This document shows, piece after piece, positions 9,420 through 21,689 of a stretch of 64,000 bases of DNA. The stretch is taken from the NCBI GenBank assembly GCA_018894105.1, contig CM032117.1, positions 29,430,501 through 29,494,500 on the forward strand, read 5' to 3'. The stretch is from Jacaranda mimosifolia. Its lineage: Eukaryota; Streptophyta; Magnoliopsida; Lamiales; Bignoniaceae. The position numbers were made by a program, and so were the translations under genes. Within the stretch, counting starts at the first letter, position 1. Every line of letters starts with the position of its first letter. The notes under the pieces are model-generated. The model was not told where the DNA came from and made no database searches. It saw only the letters and a program-made list of their open reading frames with translations.

Positions 9420-10790
9420 ATCAATATTCACTCAAAAAATGGTGAGTCCCAATTATTAAACAAAGCCCAATTCCTAACTAATTTGCTAGAAAATCGTTGA
9501 AACCTGATTTTTAAATAATGTTTAGTTCACTAATTCACTAAAAAATTTGGCGAAGTACATTTAGTAAAAATAAGTTTGAGAATCCTAATTAATCACTTCA
9601 TTAGATTAATATAAAGCTTAATTCGTCAATTCATTGAAAAATTGGTAAAGTTCAATTAATTGAAAAAAAAAAGTCGGTGAAGCCTAATTTATGAAGGAAA
9701 AAAAAACTCAATTTATCAATTTACTAAAAATTTGTTAAAGCCCAATGAATAAGAAAAGAAGTTCGTGAAACCCAACTAATCAATTCTTTATTGATTAAAT
9801 GAAAGTGAAGTTCAATCCTTGAACAAAACCCAATTCACTAAGTCACTAAAAAATTAGTCAAGCCAATTATTAAACAAGGCTGTTTTGTTTTTTTTTTCAA
9901 GAGAACATTACAAATAGTCAATAGAATTCAATTATCAAATCAAGAAGATTAGCTGTACGACAAGTTAATCGAAACTAATTATCAAATCAATTAAATGAAA
10001 GTACAAACTCCACAACCAGATGCACACATAAAATGCACAAAGAAACCCATTCAAGTTCGAACATGAAACTTCCCACATGATAGGTGAAACTGTTGCTACT
10101 AGACAACAAAACTGAATTGATGAGGCCTATTTTGCTAAAAAACTAGTAAAGCCCAATTATCAACTCATTGAAATTTTTGCAAGCAAAATTCTTAAAAATA
10201 AATTGGTAAATCCCAATTAATCAATTCTTTCACTAAATAAAAAGCCAATTCATAACGAAAGTCTATTTCATCAAAAATTAGTCAAGCCCAATTAATGAAA
10301 TAGAAGTTGGTGAAGCCCAATTAACTAATTTTTTAAATTAACATGTATGAAACTCAATTCCCTAATTCAATAAAAAAAAATTGTGATAAAAAAGAAGCCT
10401 AATTAACCAATTCTTTTAATAAATGTGAAGCACAATTCTATTTACTGCAAAATTTGTGTAGGTCAATTCTTAAATGAAGCTTAATCCATTAATTAACCTA
10501 AAAATTTGGTAAAATCAATTTTTTTGAAAAATTGGTGAAACACAATTAATCAATTCTTTAAATTAACATTATGAAAAAAAAAGCCACTTTATGGCCAATT
10601 TACCACAAAATTGGTTAATCAAAGACCAATTCACTAAAAAAATTGGGGATGTCCAATTTTTCCAAAAAAGTTGGTAAACCTAGTTTACTAATTTTTTTTT
10701 TTGCATAAATGTGAAGCTCCATTTAAAGCAGACCCAAACCGCCAATTATTAAAAACAAGTGATGAAGCTCAATCCACCGACTATTTTCAT
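9420..10790. repeat. Degenerate array, right part
   Basis: Many imperfect copies of AAGCCCAATTAATCAATTC, GAAGTTCAATTC and CTAAAAAATTGGT(C/A)AAGCC at irregular spacings of about 40-70 bp. The motif family is the same as at 4680-4862. No gene is visible. Confidence 0.65.
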
Positions 10791-11227
10791 AAAGGAAGCC
10801 CTATGTAGATTGGGTTTTCTTTATTTTACATAAACGAACTGCAATTTACATTAAGCTTTCTTTAATTTAAACAAGTTGTGAAGTCAATTTATTTCCTATG
10901 CGAAGTTTCATTCATTTTTAAAGAGAAATAATTTTTAGGAATAAAATCTAACCAAATATAGAAAGGAATACATTTTGGAGAAAGACAGTTATAGCTAGGA
11001 ATTTAGTTTAATATTCAGTAAAAGTTAGTAAAGAAACATTGATTTACAATATCGATGTAGCAAAAATTTCGGCTGGGAGTGAATTTTTAGAGGGAAGTAA
11101 ATTCAATTTTAGTAATAAAAATATTTGTTACAACAAAATTTATTTATAACAAACTTTGTCAATGTTACAAAAAATATGGAGAATTCTTACAAATAAGTTT
11201 ATGCAAATTGTTGGAAATATTATTTCT
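10791..11227. other. AT-rich spacer, no gene seen
   Basis: No open frame or element end is recognised. Several GTTACAA/TTGTAAC-like words occur here and again at 12517-12740. Confidence 0.45.
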
Positions 11228-11596
11228 AGGGCTGTAAATGGATATTCAAAAATTCATTTACTGTTCGCATTTGTGTTCGTTTATATAAAATTTATCTGTG
11301 TCCGTTTAAAGCGGATATTATCCGTGTTTGATTAGTAAATATTCAATTATAAATGGATAAGGATATGGTAAATGCGTATCCGATCCGAATATATATTTGT
11401 TAAGTAATATATCATTTATATTTTTCAATAAAAATCTCATAATCCGTATATGTATATATATAAATTATAATTGAAGAATTGGGAAAAAAAAAAGAATGAA
11501 ATTTAAAAAATTATTGTAATATAGAGAAAAAATTGAAGAATAAAGTTAATCGACATAATTGTTGTTGGTTAACTTTATAATTAATATACTTAAATG

Positions 11597-11598
<2 letters not shown>

Positions 11599-11677
<79 letters not shown>
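11599..11677. repeat. (ATT)n microsatellite, about 26 units
   Basis: An uninterrupted trinucleotide run of 79 bp. Confidence 0.95.
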
Positions 11678-11678
<1 letters not shown>

Positions 11679-11846
11679 GTACTCATAATCAATTATAAAG
11701 TCAATTATTAATTATAAATTATACTATTTGTTTGATTACTTTCATTTTAATGAAATTATATAGCTCATTCTATTAATTAAAATATGTATTTGTTATAAGT
11801 TCATAGATTCACGTATTTGAATATTCGTAAATGAATATTTAAATGA

Positions 11847-12259
11847 GGGTTAATTACACTTTGCCATCCGAACTATTCGATTTTTTACACTTTGCCTCCT
11901 AAACTTTCTTTATTTACATTCGACCATCTAAACTTCGTGTTTTTTTACACAGTGGCATATATGGCCGTTTCCGACGGAATATTCTACCAGGATTCCATCA
12001 CATGATGCATTTTCGGCAGAATATATGTCACTGCGACACATGTGATGGAATCCCGGTTGAATATTTCACCCAAAAACGCCAATATATGCCACCATGTCGT
12101 CGCATGCGATGGAATTCCGGTGGAATATTCCGCTAGAAACGGCCATATATGCCACTGTGTAAAAAAACACGAAGTTTAGATGGTCGAGTGTAAACAAAAA
12201 AAGTATAGGAGGCAAAGTGTAAAAATTGAATAGTTCGGATGGCAAAGTGTAATTAACCC
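11847..12259. mobile_element. 413-bp MULE-type MITE with very long inverted repeats
   Basis: The ends GGGTTAATTACACTTTGCCA match as reverse complements for about 150 bp, past TTCGTGTTTTTTTACACAGT and GGCATATATGGCCGTTTC. The flanks are TTTAAATGA (11838-11846) and TTTAAATAA (12260-12268), 8 of 9 identical, a MULE-size target duplication. The centre holds further short inverted copies of the TCCATC...GATGGAAT words. There is no coding capacity. Confidence 0.85.
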
Positions 12260-12516
12260 TTTAAATAATTATCATCGAATATGAATATAGAATAATAATT
12301 CGAATACGGATAAGTTTAATGAAATATAAATATATCTAAATAATTATAATCGATTACAGATATATCCAAATCCAACTGATATCCGATGGATATGAATTTG
12401 GATATCATTTTTAAATATCTATCAAATCCGAGTCCATATCCGAATATTCGAAAAGTTAAATGAATACGAATATGAAAATAGTATATTCGATCCATTTAAT
12501 ATCCGTTTACATCCTT

Positions 12517-14080
12517 AATTATTTGTAACAATATTCATGTTTAGTAACGACATTTGATTTAATTACAACAGGCAAAAGAAAAGAAAAGAATTTGATAACA
12601 AATGTTTATTAAAGATAATAGAAGAATTTTTCTTGGTTACTCAAAATGAGTTTTTTGGTAACGAAATCATAATTTTGTTATAAGCAAGAATGAATTTGTA
12701 ACGATTTTTTTTGTTGTTTTAAAATTATTTATTACGTGAAATTCAATTTCTTGTAATTTATTTTATTCAATAAGTTGGTAGGAGTCCTATTTTCACCCAC
12801 AACACTGACTGACTTAACTGAAAAAGAAACAAAAACAAAGATTGTACTAAAAAACTTTTGAAAAATTGACTTATTATCATTTCAGCATATATATATATAT
12901 ATATAATGAAAAATATATTGAATATAATTGTTCTGGTCCAACTTTTCTCACTTTTTCTCATTTATCTTCTAACATTTTGCCATTTTAAAAACCTATATAT
13001 ATTATTAATTTAGAGTTAGTAATGATCGATATTCTACAATTTAATTCAAATATAATTTATCTTTAAATTTAACATTTTTAAATAAAATATTTATCTTTTT
13101 TAAATAAACTTTCTTTCTTAGAATAATGAGAACATTGTCTTTTAATCATAAAATAAAAATAATATCATTATAAAATAAAATATTTTAATATTAAAATCAT
13201 TTATGGCGAATCACATTGTGCACATACTAAGACATGCATATATATAAGACGATAGTCCTACAAATTTGTGTTGAAGTAATTTTAAGTTTAGTATGTCTTG
13301 TATGTTCTATTATAATCATTTGTTGTTAACTATTTTAATATAATATAATAAGTTTAATTATTTCAGTCAAATTTAGTTTTAAAAAGTTAATATTAATGAA
13401 GTTTAGTATTAATTTGATAGTTTTTATAATTTAATTACAATTAGGAGCAAAACGCTAAGGGGTAAAGTGAATTTATCATTTCTCTTATTTAAAAGAATAA
13501 TAATAATTTATCTGATGCTGTTTGAAAGTGGAATGAGGTCCTATTTGGAGAACAATAAAGTGTCAGCTTGTCTTCTTAGGAACACTCGCAGAGAGATTTG
13601 CTCTTCTCGAGAGTTCTTTCATTTTGAAAATTTTGGTAAATGATTTCTTGTGTCATATTTCTCTCTAGGAGTTAGTATTATAAATTTTAGTCTAGATGGA
13701 CTTAGAACATTGGAGTTCTTATGCCATCTTTATGGGCTTGATTTATCTTTTGGGCTCTCTAGCCCATTTACTTAATCAATTATTTTATGGGTTGATTCAT
13801 TATTTTTAGTTAAATCACCAAAATGTTCTTAAGTACAATTTTAGTCACATGATTAAGCCTCTATTTTAAATGAAAAATTATTAATTTGACATCGATAATA
13901 TAATTTGAGTTTAATTTGTTAAATTTATCTTATGCTAATTGGAGTAATTATCTTTGGCTCAGGAGTTTGTGAATTCCCAACATCCATCCAAGTTGAGTTT
14001 GAGTAGGCCTCAAAGTATTTGAGTCTTCTAAGAGGTGCCCCATAAAGGTTGCTTTTGTTGTCATGTAGGGAATTAGCAAA
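12517..14080. other. AT-rich spacer, no gene seen
   Basis: No domain or element end is recognised. The open frame at 12767-12961 (-) is low complexity and is not supported. Confidence 0.5.
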
Positions 14081-14639
14081 AAGGAAGGGAAATTTACCTT
14101 GGCCGAAGAGAGGAAAAGAGAAGACAAAACTCTATCAAGAGTGTTAAGATGCGTTCTTAAGATAAAACCTTCTTGTTACTTTGACTTATTTCTTTCTCCT
14201 TAGGTTCTTCGTTTCTACATTCTAGCATAACTCTTTTTAGAGTTAATAAGCACTTCGGTGTCCTTAATTAAGTCAAAGAATGTTTAAGTCTAGTTCTCAG
14301 TTGAGCTCATGAAAGGAGTCTTCAATTTATTAGTTCAATGGAAGCAGATGAGGAGATAACATGGCGCCCCCATGACTGCACATAGCAGCAGAGCCGGGCG
14401 CCTAGGCAGTAGGTGTTGCAGCGTGTGGCTGGGGTGCATACCTCAAGTGTATGCGTAGCTCTTGAGATTGTCGCCCCCGGGGCATTAGCCTCAAGCGCTT
14501 GCAACAACATGTTTCCAAGTATCTATCGTGCTCATGGGTTAGTTCGTGCTCGAGGGGTTGTCCTCCTGCTAGTGTAGCGGTGTATCTTGGCTCCCTTTCA
14601 AGGTGTAGTTAGTCCAAACCTTAGAAGATTTTGAGGAAT

Positions 14640-16480
14640 TCTCTGGTAAGAATGAGACTAAGGAGTCGTCATCTTCATCATCTAGTTCTAATTCCAAATA
14701 TGAGGATTCTTTTGATGAAGAGTCTAAGGGTGTTCCTACTAGGGATGATAATTTTTCAAAGGCAGTAGGTACTAGGTGTTTACTTATGCTGAAAGGGTTA
14801 GATATTTTGAGACGTAGGACTTATGTTTTTGATGAATTCAAGTTTTTCCTTTCTTCTCGTCAGGATAATATGATGTCTCCTCCGAGAGAGTACTTTATGA
14901 TTTTTAATAGCTATTTCACTTGTGAGTTCTCTCTTCATTCTAACCCTCTTTTACTAGATATAGCAAGTAGCTATGGTATGTGTCTAAGCCTATTCATCTT
15001 TCTTACATCTTTCATAGGGGGTTTAGACTGTGTCTGAGTACGTTGAGCTTGCCAATATCTTTATATAGCTACCACACCTTGTTTGGGGTTTGTAAGGTGT
15101 CGAATGAACCTTTTTTTCATTCTTTTCCTAAACCACACAATAAGTTTTTGTGTGGGCTCCTTTTATCTAAAGGTCCCTGAAAGGATAGATTTTTCTTTGT
15201 TAAGGACGAGGGTTAGATGTCTCTTGCAAATGGAGTAGTTCCCCCTCTTTGATTCATCTTAGTCAAGTGCATCGCAACCTTCACCCGAATTTTGCTGAAG
15301 TAAGGTTGTTTGATTTTCCTCTTGACATTACTTATATGTTTCCGATTAGTACTTTCCATATTTTGTCTTCTGACTTATGGTCTTGCTTGTGCTTATTTAT
15401 GCATTCTTATATTTCTTGTGTATTGTTGTATATTGACTGAGTTCTCCTCTTTATTGATAGGAAAAAAGATTGACTTCACTAAAATTTGTGCTTAGAGAGT
15501 AGAATGAGGAGTAGCTAAGAAACGTATCATGGAGTAGCATCATAGAGAGATACCACTGGGTGGGTGCCACCATAGCCCCTCAATCCAAAGGTCGAGTGAG
15601 GTACATGCCTAGCAGCTCTAGCAATGGCTCTGCAAGAGTAGGTGATAAGGCTGAGGTGTTGACTTCCAATCCTACCGGATAGCATGCTCGCAGATCTACT
15701 ACTTGTTTGCAGTTTCCTTGTCCTTTTCATGTTGGTAAGGGTAAAGAGCTTTTCTCTTTATTGTTTGTGGAGCAGTTCTGGGTTGGACTCCTACTGGTAT
15801 ATTAATGAGACTGCATTTAGTATCGATCGTATATGGGGATTGTGTCAAAATATGATTAAGGGAAGTTAGAGTTATGCTCTTCTTTCATATTAGTTGAAAT
15901 AGCTGGTAGTGATCTTAACCAGGTATGAATTCACTTCTTTATTCTGATTCCTTCTCTTTTTTGTTGTTTTCATCATGATTTCTTACTTTAGAGAATTTTT
16001 GCATCTTTTCAATGTAAGGATAGAACTTGGTCGAGAAAATGTCGTGTCATGCAGAGAAAGCCTAATTTGTGGTGAAATGCCTTAAAGAAAAAGTTGTTAA
16101 AGCACTTAAGTAGCATAGCCAGAAGGAGAAATAGTTGGCTTAACTACTAAAGGAACACGAGCTCTAAAGGTAAAATATTTGAAAGAGGTGAGAGTAAAGA
16201 GAAATTTAAGAGTCCTTATGCTGGGAAGATCTTAATCAATACTACCCGTGAGGAAGTTGTCAAGGAGTCTAGGAGTTTCTAATGAATTTCTTGAAGCAAT
16301 AGAAATAGAGGCAATGGTGATTTACCAGCAAACTATTTAAAGTTGTTGTTGCATTTTAGGTGAGACCCGATGATACTTTGAAGAAGATTTGTTGATGCTG
16401 GATCCAACCATCCTAGTCAATATTATTGCTAGAGAGTTTAAGAAATACCCTGATAATAGAGTGGATTTACAGTAGAGAAG
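14640..16480 (+). pseudogene. gag-like antisense ORF of a gypsy derivative (gypsy-type 'putative transposon' domain, PF04195-like)
   Basis: The conceptual product begins with an acidic Ser-rich stretch (KESSSSSSSSNSKYEDSFD). Then come RTYVFDEFKFFLSSRQ, PPREYFMIFNSYFTCEFSLH, LLDIASSYG, VCKVSNEPFFHSF and LLSKGP-KDRFFFVKDEG. The S-K-G-x-K-D-R-F-F-F-V end and the 'Y-F-x2-F-N-x-Y-F-x-C-F-S-L-H' start are hallmarks of the gag-like proteins grouped as 'putative gypsy-type transposon'. Stops and frame changes occur throughout (for example near 15179). The C-terminal part reappears near 16140-16460 (KEVRVKRNLRVLM, EDLLMLDP). It lies opposite in strand to the gypsy gag-protease remnants at 18.0-22.5 kb, the layout of antisense ORFs in Tat-lineage gypsy elements. 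Confidence 0.55.
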
Positions 16481-16860
16481 CCAACAGAAACAGCTTCGTA
16501 GAAATGAAAACATATAGTTAAGATAGCCATAGTGAGCTGCATTTTATCTCTAGAAAGTTGTTTAGTATTTTTTCTTTCGTATTGATGTTCTCCTTTAGAC
16601 GCTAAGTATTAGCCAGACGTCTCGATATTTTTCTCATTTGATTGCAATAAAAAAAAAATCTCTATATTTATTCTATCTTCAAGCAAGTATATAGTTAATA
16701 ATATGGCTTATTGACATTGCATAATAAGAGGTATCAAATCACGAACATAGGTGTTAGAAAAAAATGCACTATAAGTGTTCATGCGAAATGCTGGATTTAG
16801 ATAAGCAAACAAAGTGCCAAGCTTGAATGCTGGTTTTAGGGTGCGGGCGTCGTGCTGGGG
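16117..16860 (+). repeat. Second copy of the 6365-7098 segment
   Basis: Collinear with 6365-7098 (see that entry). Here the segment continues leftward into the antisense gag-like ORF and rightward into a GC-rich repeat, so this looks like the source context. Confidence 0.8.
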
Positions 16861-17110
16861 TGCCCACTAGGCACTCAGTAGGAATGCTAGCTGGGCGTCC
16901 ACTCAAGAGGTCTCAGGCACCCGTTAGGCATCCCTTTGAGAGGGATCCTAGGTTACTATTGGGCCGTTGGTGGGGCACCCTATTGTGGGAGATACTTGGC
17001 GCCCCTTTTCAGGAGGTCCTGGGCACTCGTAATGCACCTACTACAAGGGCACCCACTTGTGAGAGATTTTAGGTGCCCACTACTGAGGCGCCCAGTCATT
17101 GGAACTCCTG
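16850..17110. repeat. GC-rich degenerate repeat of GGCGCCCA/GGCACCCACT words
   Basis: About ten imperfect copies of a 20-30-bp unit containing GGGCACCC, GGCGCCC or GGTGCCCACT. It is sharply GC-richer than its surroundings. A similar GC-rich patch lies at about 14360-14500. No gene is supported; overlapping open frames here are by-products of the GC content. Confidence 0.65.
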
Positions 17111-17639
17111 AGTGCCTAGCATTAAGGGAGCAATTTGTTTTGTTTCTTTTTTGTTTCATAAGTCAATTCGTGTTTGCATAATTTTTTGTTGAGTTTGTGA
17201 TGGCGCAATACCTTTAATGATTGACCTAGGAATTAGACAAATTTATGTGACAAAACATGGTGAGTACTTCAACATGTTCATAAAGTTGGAGTGATTGTAT
17301 TTATTAAGTGTGATAAGATTATCTTAAGGTGGTATGGAGCTTCCCTTTTACATCTTTGTTAGTTTACCTAACATGAAGTAGAGTTCTCTGTGGGAGGGAT
17401 ATTGTTATTTTCATGCTTAAGTTGAGCATAGACTGAGCGTCAAGATGAGAAAGAACTTACTTATAGGTTTTCTAAGAAGCTTCAGAGTTAGTGCTTGACA
17501 AAGTGTGGAGTCGTGGACTTAGAGATTTTCCTTAGAATATTTTTAAGTGTCGAGGTGTTATCACCTTTGAGGTGGACTTCCTTTGCTTGATGACGTAAGT
17601 ATCTTCTGAGGTATTTTTAAATGAATGTATTCAAAGTCG

Positions 17640-17960
17640 TTGCCACGTACTCCTAGAAAGAGTTGATATCGAATTTTTTTAGGATGCCATGTACTTTCGA
17701 AGGGAGCCGATAGTGGACTGTATTAGGATACTAGTACTCCCAAAGGGATTTGATAGAAGACATTTTTAGGATGCCACATACTCCCAAAGGGAGTCAATGG
17801 TGCACTCTTTTAGAGGGTGACTACCACTTACCTCCCTCAAGGCCAATAGTGGGATTACATCGGCTACCATGTACCTCGGGAGGCCTTTATAGTTGGTTTA
17901 TACCTAGTGACTTTCACGTACTCTTCGCACTCTTTGAACAGCCTTATAGTAGACTTATGT
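17640..17960. repeat. Degenerate tandem repeat, about 60-80-bp unit
   Basis: Repeated words are GGATGCCATGTACT / GGATGCCACATACT, CCCAAAGGGAGTC and GATAGTGGACT-like text, in four or so imperfect units. Such arrays are common in untranslated parts of gypsy elements. Confidence 0.65.
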
Positions 17961-17999
17961 CAAAGAAAGCAAAGAAAGGGAAATAAAATAGAAAAGTAA

Positions 18000-18858
18000 A
18001 CAAGCTAAATTACTTACCATTATGAGGGGTCATCAACAACACGCTTCAATTGCCACCATGAGGTGCATGTGCTTCTCCAAGGTTAGCATCCAGCAACACT
18101 CCTTTGCCTTTATCTTAAGGATCTTTAGCTTAACCACTTGGGAGATAGGTGAATTCATACTCATCCAGGTGTTGACATAATATTCTCTGGCTACTCTAAA
18201 GTTGCCCACTAGTTCACCAACTTACTTGGTGTGGAAAACTTCATCTTCAAGTGGTTTGTAAAATTACAGCTTGGAGTAAGTTCAGGGTTGGCCTTCCTAG
18301 GATTGCATTGTACGTAGATGGATGTTCACCATTAAGAACTCTACCATCTTTGCTGCCCTTTTTGGATGAGTGCCTAAGGAAAGAAGTATCGATCTCTCTC
18401 CAGGTGCTTCCAAAGTATCTCTGATGAACCTGACCACAGGGGTGTTGATCTTTTGCAGTTGACCATTGTCCATTCCAAGTTGAAGGAATGCATCGTGAAA
18501 TAAGATATTTGTAGAGTTGTCACTGTCTACTAATATCTTCTTGACCCAAAGTTAGCTAGTGACGCTGAGATCACAAAGGCATCATTGTGTCCTCCTCTTT
18601 CGAGCTGTGTCTTCTTCGCCAAAGGTAATCCAAGGTATTAGTGAGCGCACTTCGAATTCACCAAGGACATGGTCAACGGCATGATCAAACTACCTAAAAA
18701 TAGGACCACCCAGAAGACTTCACACCAGGAAACACTTGGTAGCTATAATGTACAATTACTTTGATCTTTGATGGATCAGTCTCAATTCCTTGACTGCTGA
18801 CTATAAAGCTAGAAGTAGATGTGGTAGAATTATTCCAAGTATTTCAGCTGGAACAACT
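18000..18858 (-). pseudogene. Ty3/gypsy protease region remnant
   Basis: On the minus strand the text reads NDAFVISASLANFG, then ILVDSDNSTNILFHDAFLQL, MDNGQLQKINTPVV, MVEFLMVN and NAILGRP. Further down comes VFHTK-VGELVGNFRVAREYY. This is the retropepsin region of plant gypsy elements (consensus VDSGSSxNILF ... PLVGF ... MVEFLVV ... YNAILGRP ... KFPTxxGVGEVRG). The catalytic D-S-G has become D-S-D, and several frame changes and stops are present. Gag remnants of the same strand lie at 21690-22510, separated by the solo LTR inserted at 18864. No reverse transcriptase or integrase follows, so this is a deleted or non-autonomous element. Confidence 0.8.
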
Positions 18859-18863
18859 ATGTA

Positions 18864-21680
18864 TGTAACACCCCGAAATTTTATAATTTATTGAATTTAA
18901 ATTTTATATATTTAAATTTTGTGAATTTATGTTACTGTTGTTAAATTATTATTTTATGTAATTTTGGGACTTAATTTCAAAATTTATGAAAACTTGATTT
19001 AGCATTTTTTTTAAGAAAAAAATCAGATTTTGGGACACATAGCAGCCCCTTGTTCTTTCCTTCTTTTCTTTTTTTCTTTTCCTTTCTTTCTTCTCCATTT
19101 TCCTCATTCTTCTTCCCTGTTTCTTTCTTTTCTCCTTTTTCTCCCGAAAACACCACCACCACCACCACCGTGACCATCTCCACCACTCAAACCAGCCCCT
19201 AACTACAAACCAACACCACCATCTTCTTCTTCAGCACCCTCCAAACACCAAACAACCACCATGCACGGAGGAGACGTGGCGGCTGGAGGATTTTGAAGAA
19301 GACCCGAAAGTTGGGTGGTGATGGGTTTCCTCTTTTCCGACGGTGGATTGAGCATTTGAAGGGTGTTTTGGAAGCTGAGGGTGTGAGGAAGGTTTTGGGA
19401 AGGTTGCATGTGGCTTCGAACGGCCGGAATCCGAGAATCGAGGTGATCGGAGTTGGGAGAGCTTGACTGTAAATCGCACTTTTCGGCGAATCCAGAGCTC
19501 AAAACCAAAATCTGATTGCACCGTTGGACTCAGGAGCTCGAAAGGAGTCGGACTGCTAAGTTTGAGATTTTTCTAGCTGCTGCCGGCGGCGGTGCTCCGG
19601 TGGCCTGGGGGCAGTTTCCTCCTCTCGTCGTGATGAACCCAGTGGCGTGATTGGTTCGTGAAACCGAGGTCTCGTTGTGAAGTTGTGGTAGAAAATTTAA
19701 GAATTGTTATATATATATATATGTACATGCATATGTATATATTTTGCTATTAAATTATATTCATGCTAAGAATAGAATTTGAGGATGTTGAGATGATATA
19801 TACACATTTGTTGGTATCCCATGCTATGGAATATGGATAAAGTGGACCCGGACTCATGCATAATGAAAAAAATAAATAAATAAAATTTGCACTTATTATA
19901 GTATTAAGGAGTATATTATAAAATTTTATGACATTGATTAGGAATTGATTATATAAGATTAATCCTATGGAATGATTAGGATTATGTTTGACCTTGGAAT
20001 AGGAATGAAATATTGGATTAATTGATAAATTAGAAATTTTGGATTATTAATGGAATAATTGTGATTAATAGAATTAAGTATGGATTTTGATTGTAAATAT
20101 TACTTCTTGGATAGGTAACGACGAAGTGGGTCCCGCGGACCAATAGGCTGCTGACTGTAATAGCATTTCTGAGATTACAGATGTGAGGATCTATCCCTCT
20201 TGATATTTGTTATATCTATGAGGTTCTGCCACTTTGGCACCTATTGAGCTATTTGTTATTTGGCTTGACCCCTGTGTGGGTTTACTGTTTTTGTACGTAA
20301 TCCAAACCGTAATTGAAATCTGTTATTATTTGATTCTGTTCTGAATACCCCTGTGAGGGTATAATTGATGGTTTATTATGTTCTGCGAGTTATTATTTTC
20401 CCCTGTGAGGTTTCTTCCACTTTGGGTTATTGCTTGTATAAGTTTACTCGTATTTATTGAGAACCCTGTGAGGGTTATTGTTTGATATTTATTTCATTTT
20501 ATGATCTGACATTTGATTTGAACACCCCTATGAGGGCTATTCTTTGTCATCGAATCTATTTTAGTTGTTCCAGTGCCCGAAACTCCCTTTATGTTGCCGA
20601 TTTCTATTTCTTGTACCCCACAGCCTTGCCGGCTGACCTTGAATTTCTTGAATCTATTTTATGTGTTGATTATTGGCCCCGAAAAACATACTTGATTACT
20701 GATTGTATCTGCTGAGTGCCAATTCCAGCAGAATGCTTGAATTATTGTTTTAAAACGGCCATGCTGGCCAGTATATTGATTGTTACAGATTGTACCGGTT
20801 GTATTCATACTGATTGTTTAAAAGTGATATTGTTATCTGTTGGCATTATATTGTTATACCCATGGGGACGCCCTTGGGAAGTTATACCCGGAGGGACGCC
20901 ACGAGAAGTTGGGCCCGGGGCTAGGTCCAGAAAGACGGCTAGGCGGAACGGACCGACAGTGACAGGTCTTCTGGCTAGTACCCACATACGATTCCGACTT
21001 ATAGGTAGCTGGAGATAGCTAACTGTGAGTGGCGGGATCAAGCATGCGGTCGACCATGCCATAATTATTGTTACATGCCGAGCTGTGTGCTCGAGCAGAT
21101 GGAGGGATAAGGGAAACTTATTCTTGTTCAAGTTCAAGATATTGAAATATTATTGCTTGTTCATCGAGGAGCAATAAGGAAGGATGCCAACAGGCCTGCT
21201 AAATGTTACATGTTTCCTATTCTTATGAGAGTTAAATCTTATTCCTGTTAATCATGAATTGGTCATCTTATTGTTGTCCAAAAGTCTCGTTCACTACCTT
21301 TAAATCTTAATATTTTCCCTCACTGAGTCCTTATGACTCACCCTTCTTGTTATTCTTTATCTTTCCAGATTGGTCGAGGTAAGAGGCAGGAGACTATGTT
21401 TTGGGATGGAAGCTATTTTGTAATAGATTAGGTATTCTGGTTGTATATATGCTTTACACCTAGTCCAGATTGATATCAGTATCATTATGTAAGACAATTG
21501 TGAACTTAGGACACTTTGGTTATATATATTATGCTTTATGAGGCGATCTTTTGGATTGAGATGGTTGTTTTATCATTGAGTGGGTTAAAATTTCAGGTTT
21601 CTTAGTTTTATTTGAATGGTATTGTAAGATTGAACTGGTAGCGCTTCTGCTTGGGTGCTGTCCCGAGAGGGGGTGTTACA
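18864..21680. mobile_element. Solo LTR, 2.8 kb, with 5-bp target duplication
   Basis: It starts TGTAACACCCCG and ends GGGGGTGTTACA, so it has the TG...CA ends and short terminal inverted repeats of an LTR. ATGTA flanks it on both sides (18859-18863 and 21681-21685), a perfect 5-bp duplication. No coding domain, primer-binding site or second LTR lies inside, so it is read as a solo LTR of a gypsy (Tekay/Del-like) family; that family assignment is inference. It contains repeated CCCTGTGAGGGT motifs at 20.27-20.55 kb and a sequence CTGAGTCCTTATGACTCACCC near the 3' side. It interrupts the gypsy gag-protease remnant. Confidence 0.85.
20262..20550. repeat. Repeated CCCCTGTGAGGGT motif within the solo LTR
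   Basis: Variants occur near 20268, 20347, 20400, 20463 and 20525, at spacings of about 50-80 bp. The motif is itself partly self-complementary (CCCT...AGGG). Confidence 0.7.
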
Positions 21681-21689
21681 ATGTACATT

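Larger units (their letters stand above)
11228..12516. mobile_element. AT-rich foldback element (hAT-like) with nested insertions
   Basis: The left end AGGGCTGTAAATGGATATT and the reverse complement of the right end (AAGGATGTAAACGGATATT) form an inverted repeat. Both flanks carry dispersed GGATAT, ATCCGAAT and GAATATTCG words in opposite orientations, so the element folds back. A possible 8-bp target duplication is TTATTTCT/TTATTTGT (7 of 8). An (ATT)n tract and a separate 413-bp MITE lie inside. Confidence 0.55.

Noticed and set aside
19203..19521. Two overlapping minus-strand open frames of about 100 codons
   Set aside because: They lie inside the solo LTR in a GC-richer, pyrimidine-biased stretch. 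They overlap each other in different frames and match no recognised family.
20716..21137. Open frames of 100-110 codons on both strands
   Set aside because: Both are within the solo LTR and mutually antisense. No domain is recognisable.
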